Source: JADKCL01 sp046050405 (GTDB taxonomy: Bacteria; Bacteroidota; Bacteroidia; J057; JADKCL01). From it: a stretch of DNA of 15,416 bases. The notes under the pieces were generated by a model. The model ran no database searches, was not told the DNA's origin, and was given only the letters and a program-made list of their open reading frames with translations. Both the position numbers and the translations under genes were made by a program. Below are positions 7,739-14,788 of the stretch, piece by piece (the stretch's first letter is position 1; each line of letters begins with the position of its first letter). Location: positions 1 to 15,416 of the forward strand of contig JBJOPY010000202.1 in NCBI GenBank assembly GCA_046050405.1, in the 5' to 3' direction.

Positions 7739-7926
7739 TCCTCCGCCAAGATCTTTGATGTTGAAACGACCTTTTCCCTGAATCATTGATTCACATCTGG
7801 TTGTGGATGAATCATGCTCCCTGAGGATTTAAAAATACTGGAGAGCTTCCGTGACTGTCCATCCATCTGAGACAGCACCCGTCGCCAAGGCATCCCTGGC
7901 AGGCTCCTTCGTTCAGATTTCTTAGG

Positions 7927-7968
7927 AAAAAGCAAGCCTGCGCGAGCCGTCCACTGCTTGCGCTTTTT
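7927..7968 (+). terminator. Imperfect hairpin with flanking A and T runs, terminator-like
   Basis: AAAAAGCAAGC (7927-7937) can pair with GCTTGCGCTTTTT (7956-7968), leaving a two-base GC bulge and an 18-base loop. The A-run before and T-run after give it the look of a bidirectional terminator. It lies 188 bases after the permease stop. The right arm contains the TTG (7958-7960) that serves as the -33 element of the batB promoter. Confidence 0.45.
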
Positions 7969-7988
7969 CACGGCAATGGGTAGTTTTG
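7958..7988 (+). promoter_or_regulatory. Bacteroidota-type promoter for batB-batC
   Basis: TTG at 7958-7960, a 20-base spacer and TAGTTTTG at 7981-7988 match the TTG-N17-23-TAnnTTTG consensus exactly. Transcription would start near 7995, giving a leader of about 40 bases before the batB start codon. This is the best promoter in the window. Confidence 0.75.
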
Positions 7989-8034
7989 CACGGATGATTA
8001 CGGACTGCAAATTGCCTGCCTTGGTAGGGAGAAA

Positions 8035-9069
8035 ATGAGCGATTTTTTAAGAACCTTCCTCATCAGCCCGGAGTTCTGGCCCATTGTCGTACTGTTACTC
8101 CCCCTCGGAGTGATGATCGCAATCGTTTACTTCAAGAGCCGGCGCGCCATGCGGATATGGTTCCAGAGGGAGAACTACCGCTTCTTCCAGCCGGAGGTCA
8201 AACTCGCCATGCGCGGATTTGCAGTCCTGCTCCTTGCCATCGCCATGCTGGGCCCCTACTGGGGACACAAGGAGCAAGATGTGCCGATGATGGGCCGGGA
8301 GGTCTACATTCTGGTGGATGTATCCGCATCCATGAACTGCGAGGACATTCAGCCCACAAGGCTTCTGAAGGTCAAGCGCGATTTGAAGAAGATGATCGGG
8401 CAGTTGCAGGGAGATCGTGTCGGCTTGATCGTCTTCACCTCCGATGCCTATGTACAATGCCCGCTGACGAGCGACATCAATGCCGCCAACCTCTTCCTCG
8501 ACCTGATCGGGACGGCACAGTTCTCTAACAGTGGCACGAGCTTCCGGGAGGCACTGCAAACCGCCCTGGTACGCTTCGCTGAATCGGAAGACAGCACAGA
8601 CACAGACCGGAAGCAAAGCCGTTCCATCGTGCTGGTGTCAGATGGCGAGGACTTCGGGGAATCCTACACCTCTGTCGTCGGACGGCTGAAGGACCATGGC
8701 ATCACCGTTTTCCCCGTGGGTATCGGCACCTATGCAGGCGCCCAGGTGCCGGAGTACCGGAACGGGCAGAAGGTCGGCTTCAAGAAGGCTGCCGACGGAA
8801 GCCCCGCCATTTCACAACTGAAGGACGAAACACTGCAGGAGCTTGCCAGTAGTTTCAATACAGAGTACGTTTCCATTGATGACCAGTTTGACAACTTGGA
8901 TCCAGTCCTGGATCAAATCAAGCTCCTCTCCTCCGTCGAGATTGACCGTGCCCAGCGGTTGTCCAGCGTGAACCAGTACCAATGGTTTCTCGCCCCAGGC
9001 GTGATCCTGATCCTGCTCTCCATGTTCTGGATGCCATATAGCCCTGCACGCAGAGGCTCCAAGCGGTGA
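8035..9069 (+). CDS. batB: BatB-like VWA-domain membrane protein
   Basis: This 344-residue inner-membrane protein has a von Willebrand A domain facing the periplasm and belongs to the Bat (Bacteroides aerotolerance) family. Membrane segments lie at about 14-33 and 59-75 and, at the C-terminus, about 319-335. The metal-ion-dependent adhesion site is complete: D95-x-S97-x-S99 in LVDVSASMNCEDIQP, T168 in NSGTSF, and D203 in VSDGEDF. The run EDIQPTRLLKVKRDLKKMIG, then GDRVGLIVFTSDAYVQCPLT, is characteristic of BatB rather than BatA. Bat proteins are linked to oxidative-stress tolerance and envelope functions in some bacteria, but their biochemical role is unsettled. The gene is followed after 41 bases by a TPR protein of BatC type. 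The usual neighbours moxR, batA, batD and batE are not present here. The start follows the promoter described above; an AGGGAGAAA sequence 1-9 bases before the ATG may serve as a ribosome binding site. Confidence 0.88.
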   Translation: MSDFLRTFLISPEFWPIVVLLLPLGVMIAIVYFKSRRAMRIWFQRENYRFFQPEVKLAMRGFAVLLLAIAMLGPYWGHKEQDVPMMGREVYILVDVSASMNCEDIQPTRLLKVKRDLKKMIGQLQGDRVGLIVFTSDAYVQCPLTSDINAANLFLDLIGTAQFSNSGTSFREALQTALVRFAESEDSTDTDRKQSRSIVLVSDGEDFGESYTSVVGRLKDHGITVFPVGIGTYAGAQVPEYRNGQKVGFKKAADGSPAISQLKDETLQELASSFNTEYVSIDDQFDNLDPVLDQIKLLSSVEIDRAQRLSSVNQYQWFLAPGVILILLSMFWMPYSPARRGSKR

Positions 9070-9110
9070 AACGAGAATTCCAATAAAATTGACCTCCAGA
9101 GAATAGCACC

Positions 9111-9953
9111 ATGCGAAACGGAATCTTGCTGACGATCATGATCTTGGGCTGGCTGTTCGGCCCGCCCAGCAATGTGCAAAAGGCCAAGGAATCCTACCAT
9201 GTGGGTAAATTCAAGGAAGCCGAAGCATTGTATGCCAGCGAATTCGGGGCTTACAACGGCCAACAGGCCAAACTTGACTACAATATCGCCCAATGCTGGC
9301 TCTTCCAAGACTCCAGCGCCCAGGCCCTGAGCTGGTACGGCAAAGCGACCAACCTGCATCAGGAGGATCGCCAATCGGCCTCCTGGGCATGGAACCAGAT
9401 CGGTGCCATCTATGCGACGGGCAAGGATCCCGCTTCGCAGCATCCTCAGCAAATGGCCCCAGGTAGCCCGCCCGGAGCTGCCAACCTCCCCCCAACGGCC
9501 ATGCCCGGCCCGGGGGGGCAGATGCAAGGCAATCCCGTCACCCGTGAGAAACTGGAACAGGCACTGGTCGCCTTCAAGGATGCCCTCAAGCTCGACAACG
9601 ACAATGAAGTCGCCCGCTACAACTATGAGCTGATCAAGCGGAAGCTGCAGCAGCAGGACCAGGAGCAGAACCAAGATCAGCAGCAGAACCAGAAGCAAGA
9701 ACAACAGCAGGACCAGAAAAAGCAAGACCAGGAGAAGCAGGATCAGCAGAAGCAGCCTGAGAACAAGGAGAACCAAGCCCAGAACGGCCAAAATGACAAA
9801 AAGCCGGGCGAGGAGGGTGAAGGCGAAGAAATGAGCCAAGAGGAGGCAGAGCGAATCCTCTCAGCGATGAACGCCAATGAAAAAAAGTACTTGCAGCAGA
9901 TCGAGAAGCACAAGAGGCTCCGCACCTACAATCACGACGGCCCTGACTGGTGA
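9111..9953 (+). CDS. batC: BatC-like TPR protein with a Gln/Lys-rich low-complexity tract
   Basis: This 280-residue protein probably works in the periplasm or at the inner membrane with BatB. Residues 4-17 form a hydrophobic signal or anchor. TPR-like helical repeats occupy about 22-105, for example VQKAKESYHVGKFKEAEALY and KLDYNIAQCWLFQDSSAQAL with SWYGKAT. A Pro/Gly-rich linker (about 118-143) is followed by another TPR-like stretch, KLEQALVAFKDALKLDNDN. Residues about 179-240 are almost wholly Gln, Asp, Glu, Lys and Asn, then comes the acidic MSQEEAERILSAMNANEKKY segment that many BatC proteins share near their end. TPR plus a Q/K-rich tail plus a neighbouring batB is the usual BatC pattern, so the call rests on both sequence and context. 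Repeated CAG and AAG codons make the tract prone to slippage and to spurious long open frames on the other strand. Confidence 0.82.
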   Translation: MRNGILLTIMILGWLFGPPSNVQKAKESYHVGKFKEAEALYASEFGAYNGQQAKLDYNIAQCWLFQDSSAQALSWYGKATNLHQEDRQSASWAWNQIGAIYATGKDPASQHPQQMAPGSPPGAANLPPTAMPGPGGQMQGNPVTREKLEQALVAFKDALKLDNDNEVARYNYELIKRKLQQQDQEQNQDQQQNQKQEQQQDQKKQDQEKQDQQKQPENKENQAQNGQNDKKPGEEGEGEEMSQEEAERILSAMNANEKKYLQQIEKHKRLRTYNHDGPDW

Positions 9954-10019
9954 AGTGGCAGACGGTGCGGAAGTTCAAGACGAGGTGAGTGCCCAAGTCT
10001 GCGACCGCCCCATCAGATC

Positions 10020-10111
10020 CCACTGAGCCGGCGTTGGGCTATGTTACCTGATCGCTGCGGGCGAAAGGCTCCCAGTCGATTGCACACGAACGCACCGCAC
10101 CGGCTCAGTGG
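10020..10111. repeat. Perfect 12-base inverted repeat around a 68-base spacer
   Basis: CCACTGAGCCGG at 10020-10031 is repeated exactly, inverted, as CCGGCTCAGTGG at 10100-10111. CGTT at 10032-10035 and AACG at 10089-10092 could extend the pairing inward across a seven-base bulge. The structure lies between the convergent batC and aminotransferase genes, 66 bases after the batC stop and 17 bases from the aminotransferase stop. It has no T-run, so it is not a standard terminator. It could be a structured RNA end, a small RNA or a miniature element. The tRNA possibility was considered and rejected because there is no TTCGA-type loop. Confidence 0.5.
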
Positions 10112-10128
10112 AACGTAAACTCCCCGGC

Positions 10129-11280
10129 TTATAAGCGCGTCAGAATCTCAGCGGCCTTCTCGAGTGTAGCGTCTTCCTTCGCAAAGCAAAATCGCACTAC
10201 CTTGTTGTCTTCCCCGGTATGGTAGAACACGGAAACGGGAATCGCCGCCACCCCCTTTTCCGTCGTCATCCATTCTGTAAAGCTGCGGTCAGGCTGGTCG
10301 CTGATCGCATGGTAGCGCATGGCCTGGAAATAGGTGCCTGCACAGGGCAAAGGCTCGAAGCGACTCTGGCGCATGAGACCGAGGAAATAATCCCTTTTCC
10401 TCTGGAAGAAATGCCTCAGCTCCAGGATGGACGACCGGTCGCGCATGTACTCGGCTATCGCCCATTGGTAAGGCGTGGATGTGCTGAAGGTGACATATTG
10501 GTGAATCGTCCGGAACTCCTTGGTCAGGTGCTCAGGAGCCAGGCAATAACCCACTTTCCAGCCAGCGGCATGGAAAGTCTTGCCAAAGGAAGAGACCACG
10601 AAGCTTCGCTTGGCGAGGCTGGGATGGCGGAGGATGCTCTGATGATCGACACCGTCGAAGACGATATGTTCATAGACCTCGTCGCTGAGAATGACGATCG
10701 GATTGGCCTGAACGATCTTTGCAAGCTCCTGCACATCCTCCGGGGAGAGCACACTCCCTGTCGGATTGTGCGGAGAATTGAGAATGATCATGCGGGTGCG
10801 TGAACTCACACGCTTCTTGACATTCTGCCAATTGATCTTGTAGCTCGGGAAATCCAAGGAGACATAGCTCGGCACACCTCCGAACAATTCAATGACCGGG
10901 ACATAGGAATCGTAGCAGGGTTCGAACACGATGACCTCATCGCCTTCATGGATCGTCGCGGCGATTGCACAGAACAGCGCCTCGGTCGCGCCGGATGTCA
11001 CCGTGACCTCGGTCTCAGGATCCAATGACACCCCATAGCATTCGTTGGCAAGGCAGGCTATCTCATTGCGCAGGGCTGGCAATCCCGCGGAAGGCGCATA
11101 TTGATTCATCCCCGTCCGCATCCCCTGCTCCACGAGGGAAATCAATCTGGGATCCGTGGGGAAATCTGGAAAACCCTGCGAAAGATTGATGGCTCCACGG
11201 GAATTAGCCAAGGCTGACATCACGGAAAAGATGGAAGTCCCGACAGATTGAAGCTTGGACTTTATGCCTACCTTGACCAT
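10129..11280 (-). CDS. PLP-dependent aminotransferase, class I/II, probably methionine/glutamine (YbdL-like) type
   Basis: This 383-residue cytoplasmic enzyme should swap an amino group between an amino acid and a 2-oxo acid using pyridoxal phosphate. Family motifs are complete: NLSQGFPDFPTDP (32-44), NQYAPSAGLPALR (59-71), VTSGATEALF (94-103, phosphate binding), NSPHNPTGSVL (168-178), SDEVYEHIVF with D200 and Y203 contacting the cofactor, SSFGKTFHAAGWKVGY with the Schiff-base K234, and VVRFCFAK with R363 for the substrate carboxylate. The SQGFPDFP opening, SSFGKTFHAAGWK and IPVSVFYH near the C-terminus are hallmarks of the methionine/kynurenine aminotransferase group. Methionine salvage or glutamine/methionine transamination is therefore likely, although other specificities are possible. 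Length is normal for the family. The gene stands alone, convergent with batC and divergent from the OmpA/TPR lipoprotein gene, with a 213-base shared upstream region. Confidence 0.93.
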   Translation of the reverse strand: MVKVGIKSKLQSVGTSIFSVMSALANSRGAINLSQGFPDFPTDPRLISLVEQGMRTGMNQYAPSAGLPALRNEIACLANECYGVSLDPETEVTVTSGATEALFCAIAATIHEGDEVIVFEPCYDSYVPVIELFGGVPSYVSLDFPSYKINWQNVKKRVSSRTRMIILNSPHNPTGSVLSPEDVQELAKIVQANPIVILSDEVYEHIVFDGVDHQSILRHPSLAKRSFVVSSFGKTFHAAGWKVGYCLAPEHLTKEFRTIHQYVTFSTSTPYQWAIAEYMRDRSSILELRHFFQRKRDYFLGLMRQSRFEPLPCAGTYFQAMRYHAISDQPDRSFTEWMTTEKGVAAIPVSVFYHTGEDNKVVRFCFAKEDATLEKAAEILTRL

Positions 11281-11442
11281 ACAAGTTCAAATAAGTACCT
11301 CAAATACATTGGTTTAAGTCGATTTTTAAATCTCAGTTGATCTTTCTAAAACTGCTGTCCATCTCCCCTTCTCCCACTCGGATGAAGCCGGCACGAATAT
11401 CAAAAATATGCACCAACATTCATATGCTGAAGAAATTTTTTG

Positions 11443-11450
11443 TACATTTG
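11443..11450 (+). promoter_or_regulatory. Bacteroidota-type -7 element upstream of the OmpA/TPR lipoprotein gene
   Basis: TACATTTG at 11443-11450 matches TAnnTTTG exactly and is preceded by a T-rich run, 43 bases before the start codon. The position expected for the -33 TTG holds TTC (11419-11421, 21-base spacer), so the match is partial. On the opposite strand I found only a weaker candidate for the divergent aminotransferase: TGTATTTG about 30 bases before its start, one mismatch from consensus. Confidence 0.55.
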
Positions 11451-11493
11451 CAGCCTGAGAAATCCGATCAGTGACTATCGTTAATCTATCAAA

Positions 11494-13452
11494 ATGAAGA
11501 ATTTCTTGATGCTCGCCTTAAGCAAAAAACCGTCTCTGCTGATATTGGGAGCAATGTTCCTTCTGGCCATCGGCGCCTGCACTCCTGAAGGAGTCATCAA
11601 CAAGACCAAGTACAACGGCGAAAAAATCACCAATACCTGCGATTCCTTCAAGGAGGAGATCGCCGCCCTTGTCAGTGCCAACAGCAACGCTGCCAAACTG
11701 GTGGTCGCCGAAGAAAACAACTCTGACATTGACTATTACTATCTGGAGCCCGGCCAGTATGAACTCAAGGACGGTTACCTGAACTTCCGCCTAGCGGGTG
11801 ACCTTGAGTACGAAAAATACCTCACCAAAGGGGTCGGGATTACAGTCAAGGGCACCTGTACCGCCATGGACCACCTCAAGGACAAGGAAGCATCTGGATC
11901 CGGGGATGTAGGAACACTCATGGTGGACCGCGCCTATTGGGATGCGAACAAGGAGCCTGTCTTCATGTACAAAATGAAGCTGGACAGCGATGTCAAGGAT
12001 GTGCAAGGCAAGCAAATCAAGCTGACCTTCACGGTGGCAAAGTACAAGAATGGAAAACTGAAGAAGGTTCTCTGTGAGAGCGATGAAGTCCCATTCGGGC
12101 CGATCGGCCCTGCCTGCTGCACTTCCCAGGCATGGGACGGGGCTGATCCTCAATCCGTCATTGCACTCCCCACCGTGAAGATCGATGATGAGAACTACAA
12201 GTACCGTGGCTTCACGGGTACTCTGGACCTGATCTTCCCCGAGAACTCGGTGAAGTTTGACCAGAACCTGCTGACCAAAGCCATCAAGGACTACATGGGC
12301 CGCTATACCAAAGTCGGATACAAGGTGACAAGCATCAACCTCGAAGGTTGGGCAAGCCTGGGCGGCAAGGAAGACCGCAACCAAGAGCTCTCCGAGCGCC
12401 GCGCAAAGGCCGTCTATGACGACTTGCAAAAATCACTGGCAGACAGCAAGATCGAGGTGACCTCGGCGGGACGCGGGGAAGACTGGAATCGGCTCATCCT
12501 CCTGACCAAGGCCTCTGCCCTGACCAGTAAGGAGCAGCAAGCGGTTTTGACCATCGCCAATGGTGCCGGCACCAATGATGAGAAGGAGGCTGAAATGCGC
12601 AAGCTCCCCTTCTGGAACAAGCTCGTCGATGAAGTGATCGTGAACACCCGCCACACTTTTGCCACCTTCAAATTCGACTATGCCCCGGACAAGATGTGGG
12701 TGGAGTACTATCCCAGCCAGATGCCGATCATCAGCGACGAGCTGGTGCGTGTCGCCAATGAGACGATGACCATCGGAGCCTACAAGGAGGGCGTGGACTC
12801 GAAGAAAGGCCTGCGCGTGCTGGACATCCTGATTGGCAACAACAAGAAGCCCAATCTCTTCGCCATGCGCTCCACCTACCAGTTCGTCAACAACAACTTC
12901 CAGGCTGCGATCAAGGACATCGACGACGCCCTGGCCATGGATAAAAGCAACATGCAGTATGCCCTGGCCGCACTTGCCTACAAGACGAAATATGCCAACA
13001 ATTACACCCTTGACCAGCGCATGGAGATGATGGACCAGTACAACGACTACATCCTCCAGTATCCCGAGAACAAGAGCTTGCATTTCAACCGCGCTGTGAT
13101 GATGGACAAAATCGGATACATTTCCGGTGCCATGGCTGAATACGATGACTTGCTTGGCAGCGAAACCCCTACCGCCTCGAACCTGAACAACCGTGGGGTG
13201 GCCAAGTTGAAAACGATGCGTACGACCGAGGCCGAGGCTGACTTCCTGGAGGCCCTGGACAAGGACAGGATCCTGGCTGTCGCCTATTACAACCTCGCCC
13301 TGATCTATGCCTATCGCGGCCTTTCAGGAAAAACCGTGGAACATCTCCAGAAGGCAATCGACCTCGATCCGAGCCTGAAGAGCCTCATCCCTTCCAATCC
13401 GGCCTTCGCTGTGATGAAGGCCAATCCCGAATTTGAAAAATTCATGCGCTAA
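11494..13452 (+). CDS. Outer-membrane-type lipoprotein with OmpA-like domain and TPR repeats
   Basis: This 652-residue lipoprotein probably sits in the outer membrane and may bind peptidoglycan. Residues 1-29 form a lipoprotein signal peptide with lipobox IGAC and C29 as the lipidated residue. Residues about 30-235 contain a domain I do not recognise, with several cysteines (C46, C121, C190, C208 and C209). An OmpA-like domain covers about 240-390: a beta-strand region LDLIFPENSVKFDQN, then INLEGWASLGGKEDRNQELS and ERRAKAVYDDL, the 'E-G-x-[TA]-[SD]-x-x-G-[ST]-x-x-x-N-x-x-L-S-x-x-R-A' signature. It is longer than usual because of insertions between the signature and the final strand. Residues about 452-640 form four or five TPR repeats, including LNNRGVAKLKTMRTTEAEAD and AYYNLALIYAYRGLSGKTVE, ending with a PEFEKFMR tail. 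The function is structural or scaffolding by analogy only. The gene ends 22 bases before a strong terminator. Confidence 0.85.
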   Translation: MKNFLMLALSKKPSLLILGAMFLLAIGACTPEGVINKTKYNGEKITNTCDSFKEEIAALVSANSNAAKLVVAEENNSDIDYYYLEPGQYELKDGYLNFRLAGDLEYEKYLTKGVGITVKGTCTAMDHLKDKEASGSGDVGTLMVDRAYWDANKEPVFMYKMKLDSDVKDVQGKQIKLTFTVAKYKNGKLKKVLCESDEVPFGPIGPACCTSQAWDGADPQSVIALPTVKIDDENYKYRGFTGTLDLIFPENSVKFDQNLLTKAIKDYMGRYTKVGYKVTSINLEGWASLGGKEDRNQELSERRAKAVYDDLQKSLADSKIEVTSAGRGEDWNRLILLTKASALTSKEQQAVLTIANGAGTNDEKEAEMRKLPFWNKLVDEVIVNTRHTFATFKFDYAPDKMWVEYYPSQMPIISDELVRVANETMTIGAYKEGVDSKKGLRVLDILIGNNKKPNLFAMRSTYQFVNNNFQAAIKDIDDALAMDKSNMQYALAALAYKTKYANNYTLDQRMEMMDQYNDYILQYPENKSLHFNRAVMMDKIGYISGAMAEYDDLLGSETPTASNLNNRGVAKLKTMRTTEAEADFLEALDKDRILAVAYYNLALIYAYRGLSGKTVEHLQKAIDLDPSLKSLIPSNPAFAVMKANPEFEKFMR

Positions 13453-13474
13453 CCTACGGTTGGATCATTTCATC

Positions 13475-13505
13475 AAAAATGCCCTGCAAGTTGCAGGGCA
13501 TTTTT
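13475..13505 (+). terminator. Rho-independent terminator downstream of the OmpA/TPR lipoprotein gene
   Basis: AAAAATGCCCTGC (13475-13487) and GCAGGGCATTTTT (13493-13505) form a 13-bp perfect stem with a five-base loop (AAGTT). The A-run on the left and T-run on the right allow it to work in both directions. It ends transcription of the lipoprotein gene and may also stop readthrough from the minus-strand pair on the right. The 180 bases that follow, up to 13684, hold no gene that I can support. Confidence 0.93.
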
Positions 13506-13684
13506 GCTTGGAGGGTGTCAAGAACCGGAATCCAGACGGCTGCGTCGAATTGAGGTGATCCCCCCCACTTGGAGATGAAAATGCGAAAGGCAATCCATCC
13601 CCGCATGGATGCCACTGCTACACTTCGGCGGGGCAAGGCGGACATCCGACCCTGGCGTGGGAGACAGGCGCACCGCTGTGCGTC

Positions 13685-14788
13685 TCATTCCAGAAGGCGC
13701 AAATCCCCGTCCTTCCTGCGCAGCTTCCAAATGAACCCATCCACGATGTAATGCGTCACTTGAGGCAATGAAAGCAGGGGCACGACCACCGACAGCGTCG
13801 CGGCATCCCTCAAGAACGGAAGCGCATCGGCCCAGGGAAACAGGCCCTCGTGGTCACGCCATACGAGCCCGTCCCACAATCCCTCCTCGAGATAGGCCAA
13901 GGCCAGCAAGAGTCCCAGAAATACAGGCAAAAATGCCAGCCGGAAGCCAAATTTCATCCAGGGATTCGGGGCTGGACGGAGAGGTGCGGACACGTGCTTT
14001 TTTCGTCCATACATCCAGACCATTGCGATATACGGCAATCCATGGGAGACGACATTGGTGGCCGTGAAGGCCAGGTCGCCATTGCACAGGATGATGCCGC
14101 AATACCAGCTAAGTCCCGTGCCAAGGACAATGAGGTTCTTGGGTACATTGAATCCACGCCGGGCACTCATTTTCAGCTCCTTCACCAGATAGGCCAATAC
14201 CGCGCCGGCATGGATCCAGCGCCCGACTCCCTGCAACCCTACTGCACCCAGATCGATGAAATCACCCTCCACGAACCAGCTGAAATTGCGGGGCAGGTGG
14301 GTATGCCAGAACAGGATCGGATAGAGCGTAATGGTATAGATGGTAAATGCATCCCAGTACCGCTCGGCTTTCGAGCGTGCATCCCTGCGTGCATACACGG
14401 CCATGAAACCATACTGCTGCCGAACGAAATGAAACACCGCCAGGTATGCCAATACCCGCCAGAACAGCATCGCCCCGATGGCATAGAGCAGCATACCGCC
14501 CACCCAGACGGCAATGGGGGTATAAGTCAGCAGGACGCGATGCCGGGCAAATTCCGTGGGATCCAGGTAGGTGCGCCAGAGGGTGCTGTAAACGTGTGCG
14601 ACATCCACGCCGACGATCAGCAGCAACCATGCCCAGGGCGCCATCTCTGCATTGTCCTGAAACCAACGCGGAAACAACAGCACGACCAAGGTCACCAGGA
14701 AAGCCGGAGCGATGATGAAGGCCAAATCCACCCGGGCGCTATGGATCCAGGGCTGCCACGTCTTGGCTCCTTGCCTGGCTGTGGTCAT
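13685..14788 (-). CDS. Polytopic membrane protein of unknown function with conserved-looking histidines
   Basis: This 367-residue protein has eight or more hydrophobic segments (about 22-40, 52-69, 84-105, 108-125, 148-162, 194-203, 219-236, 240-258, 281-299, 332-345) and no recognised soluble domain. Histidines cluster at membrane edges: VDVAHVYST (H65), FHFVRQQYG (H120), WHTHLP (H162, H164), VSHGLPYIAMVW (H249), and THYIVDGFIWK near the C-terminus (H346, D350). Such spacing suggests metal or haem binding in the membrane, but no catalytic role can be assigned. I recall that database relatives are sometimes labelled Brp/Blh (beta-carotene dioxygenase-like), but the Brp/Blh motifs are not clearly met. 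The gene overlaps the upstream oxidoreductase stop by four bases (ATGA, 14785-14788), so the two proteins are probably made together and may act on the same substrate. Confidence 0.75.
   Translation of the reverse strand: MTTARQGAKTWQPWIHSARVDLAFIIAPAFLVTLVVLLFPRWFQDNAEMAPWAWLLLIVGVDVAHVYSTLWRTYLDPTEFARHRVLLTYTPIAVWVGGMLLYAIGAMLFWRVLAYLAVFHFVRQQYGFMAVYARRDARSKAERYWDAFTIYTITLYPILFWHTHLPRNFSWFVEGDFIDLGAVGLQGVGRWIHAGAVLAYLVKELKMSARRGFNVPKNLIVLGTGLSWYCGIILCNGDLAFTATNVVSHGLPYIAMVWMYGRKKHVSAPLRPAPNPWMKFGFRLAFLPVFLGLLLALAYLEEGLWDGLVWRDHEGLFPWADALPFLRDAATLSVVVPLLSLPQVTHYIVDGFIWKLRRKDGDLRLLE

Noticed and set aside
7779..7814. Repeated TGAATCA/TGATTCA motifs after the DppC-like permease
   Set aside because: The three copies at 7779, 7787 and 7808 could form small hairpins, but there is no T-run and no known site matches.
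8913..9839. Long minus-strand open frame of 308 codons opposite batB and batC
   Set aside because: It is the reverse of the Gln/Lys-rich tract, giving a Leu/Val-rich artefact, and it covers two well-supported forward genes.
13454..13684. Small minus-strand open frames between the terminator and the membrane protein gene
   Set aside because: Frames of about 60-70 codons there have no start signals or recognisable domains.
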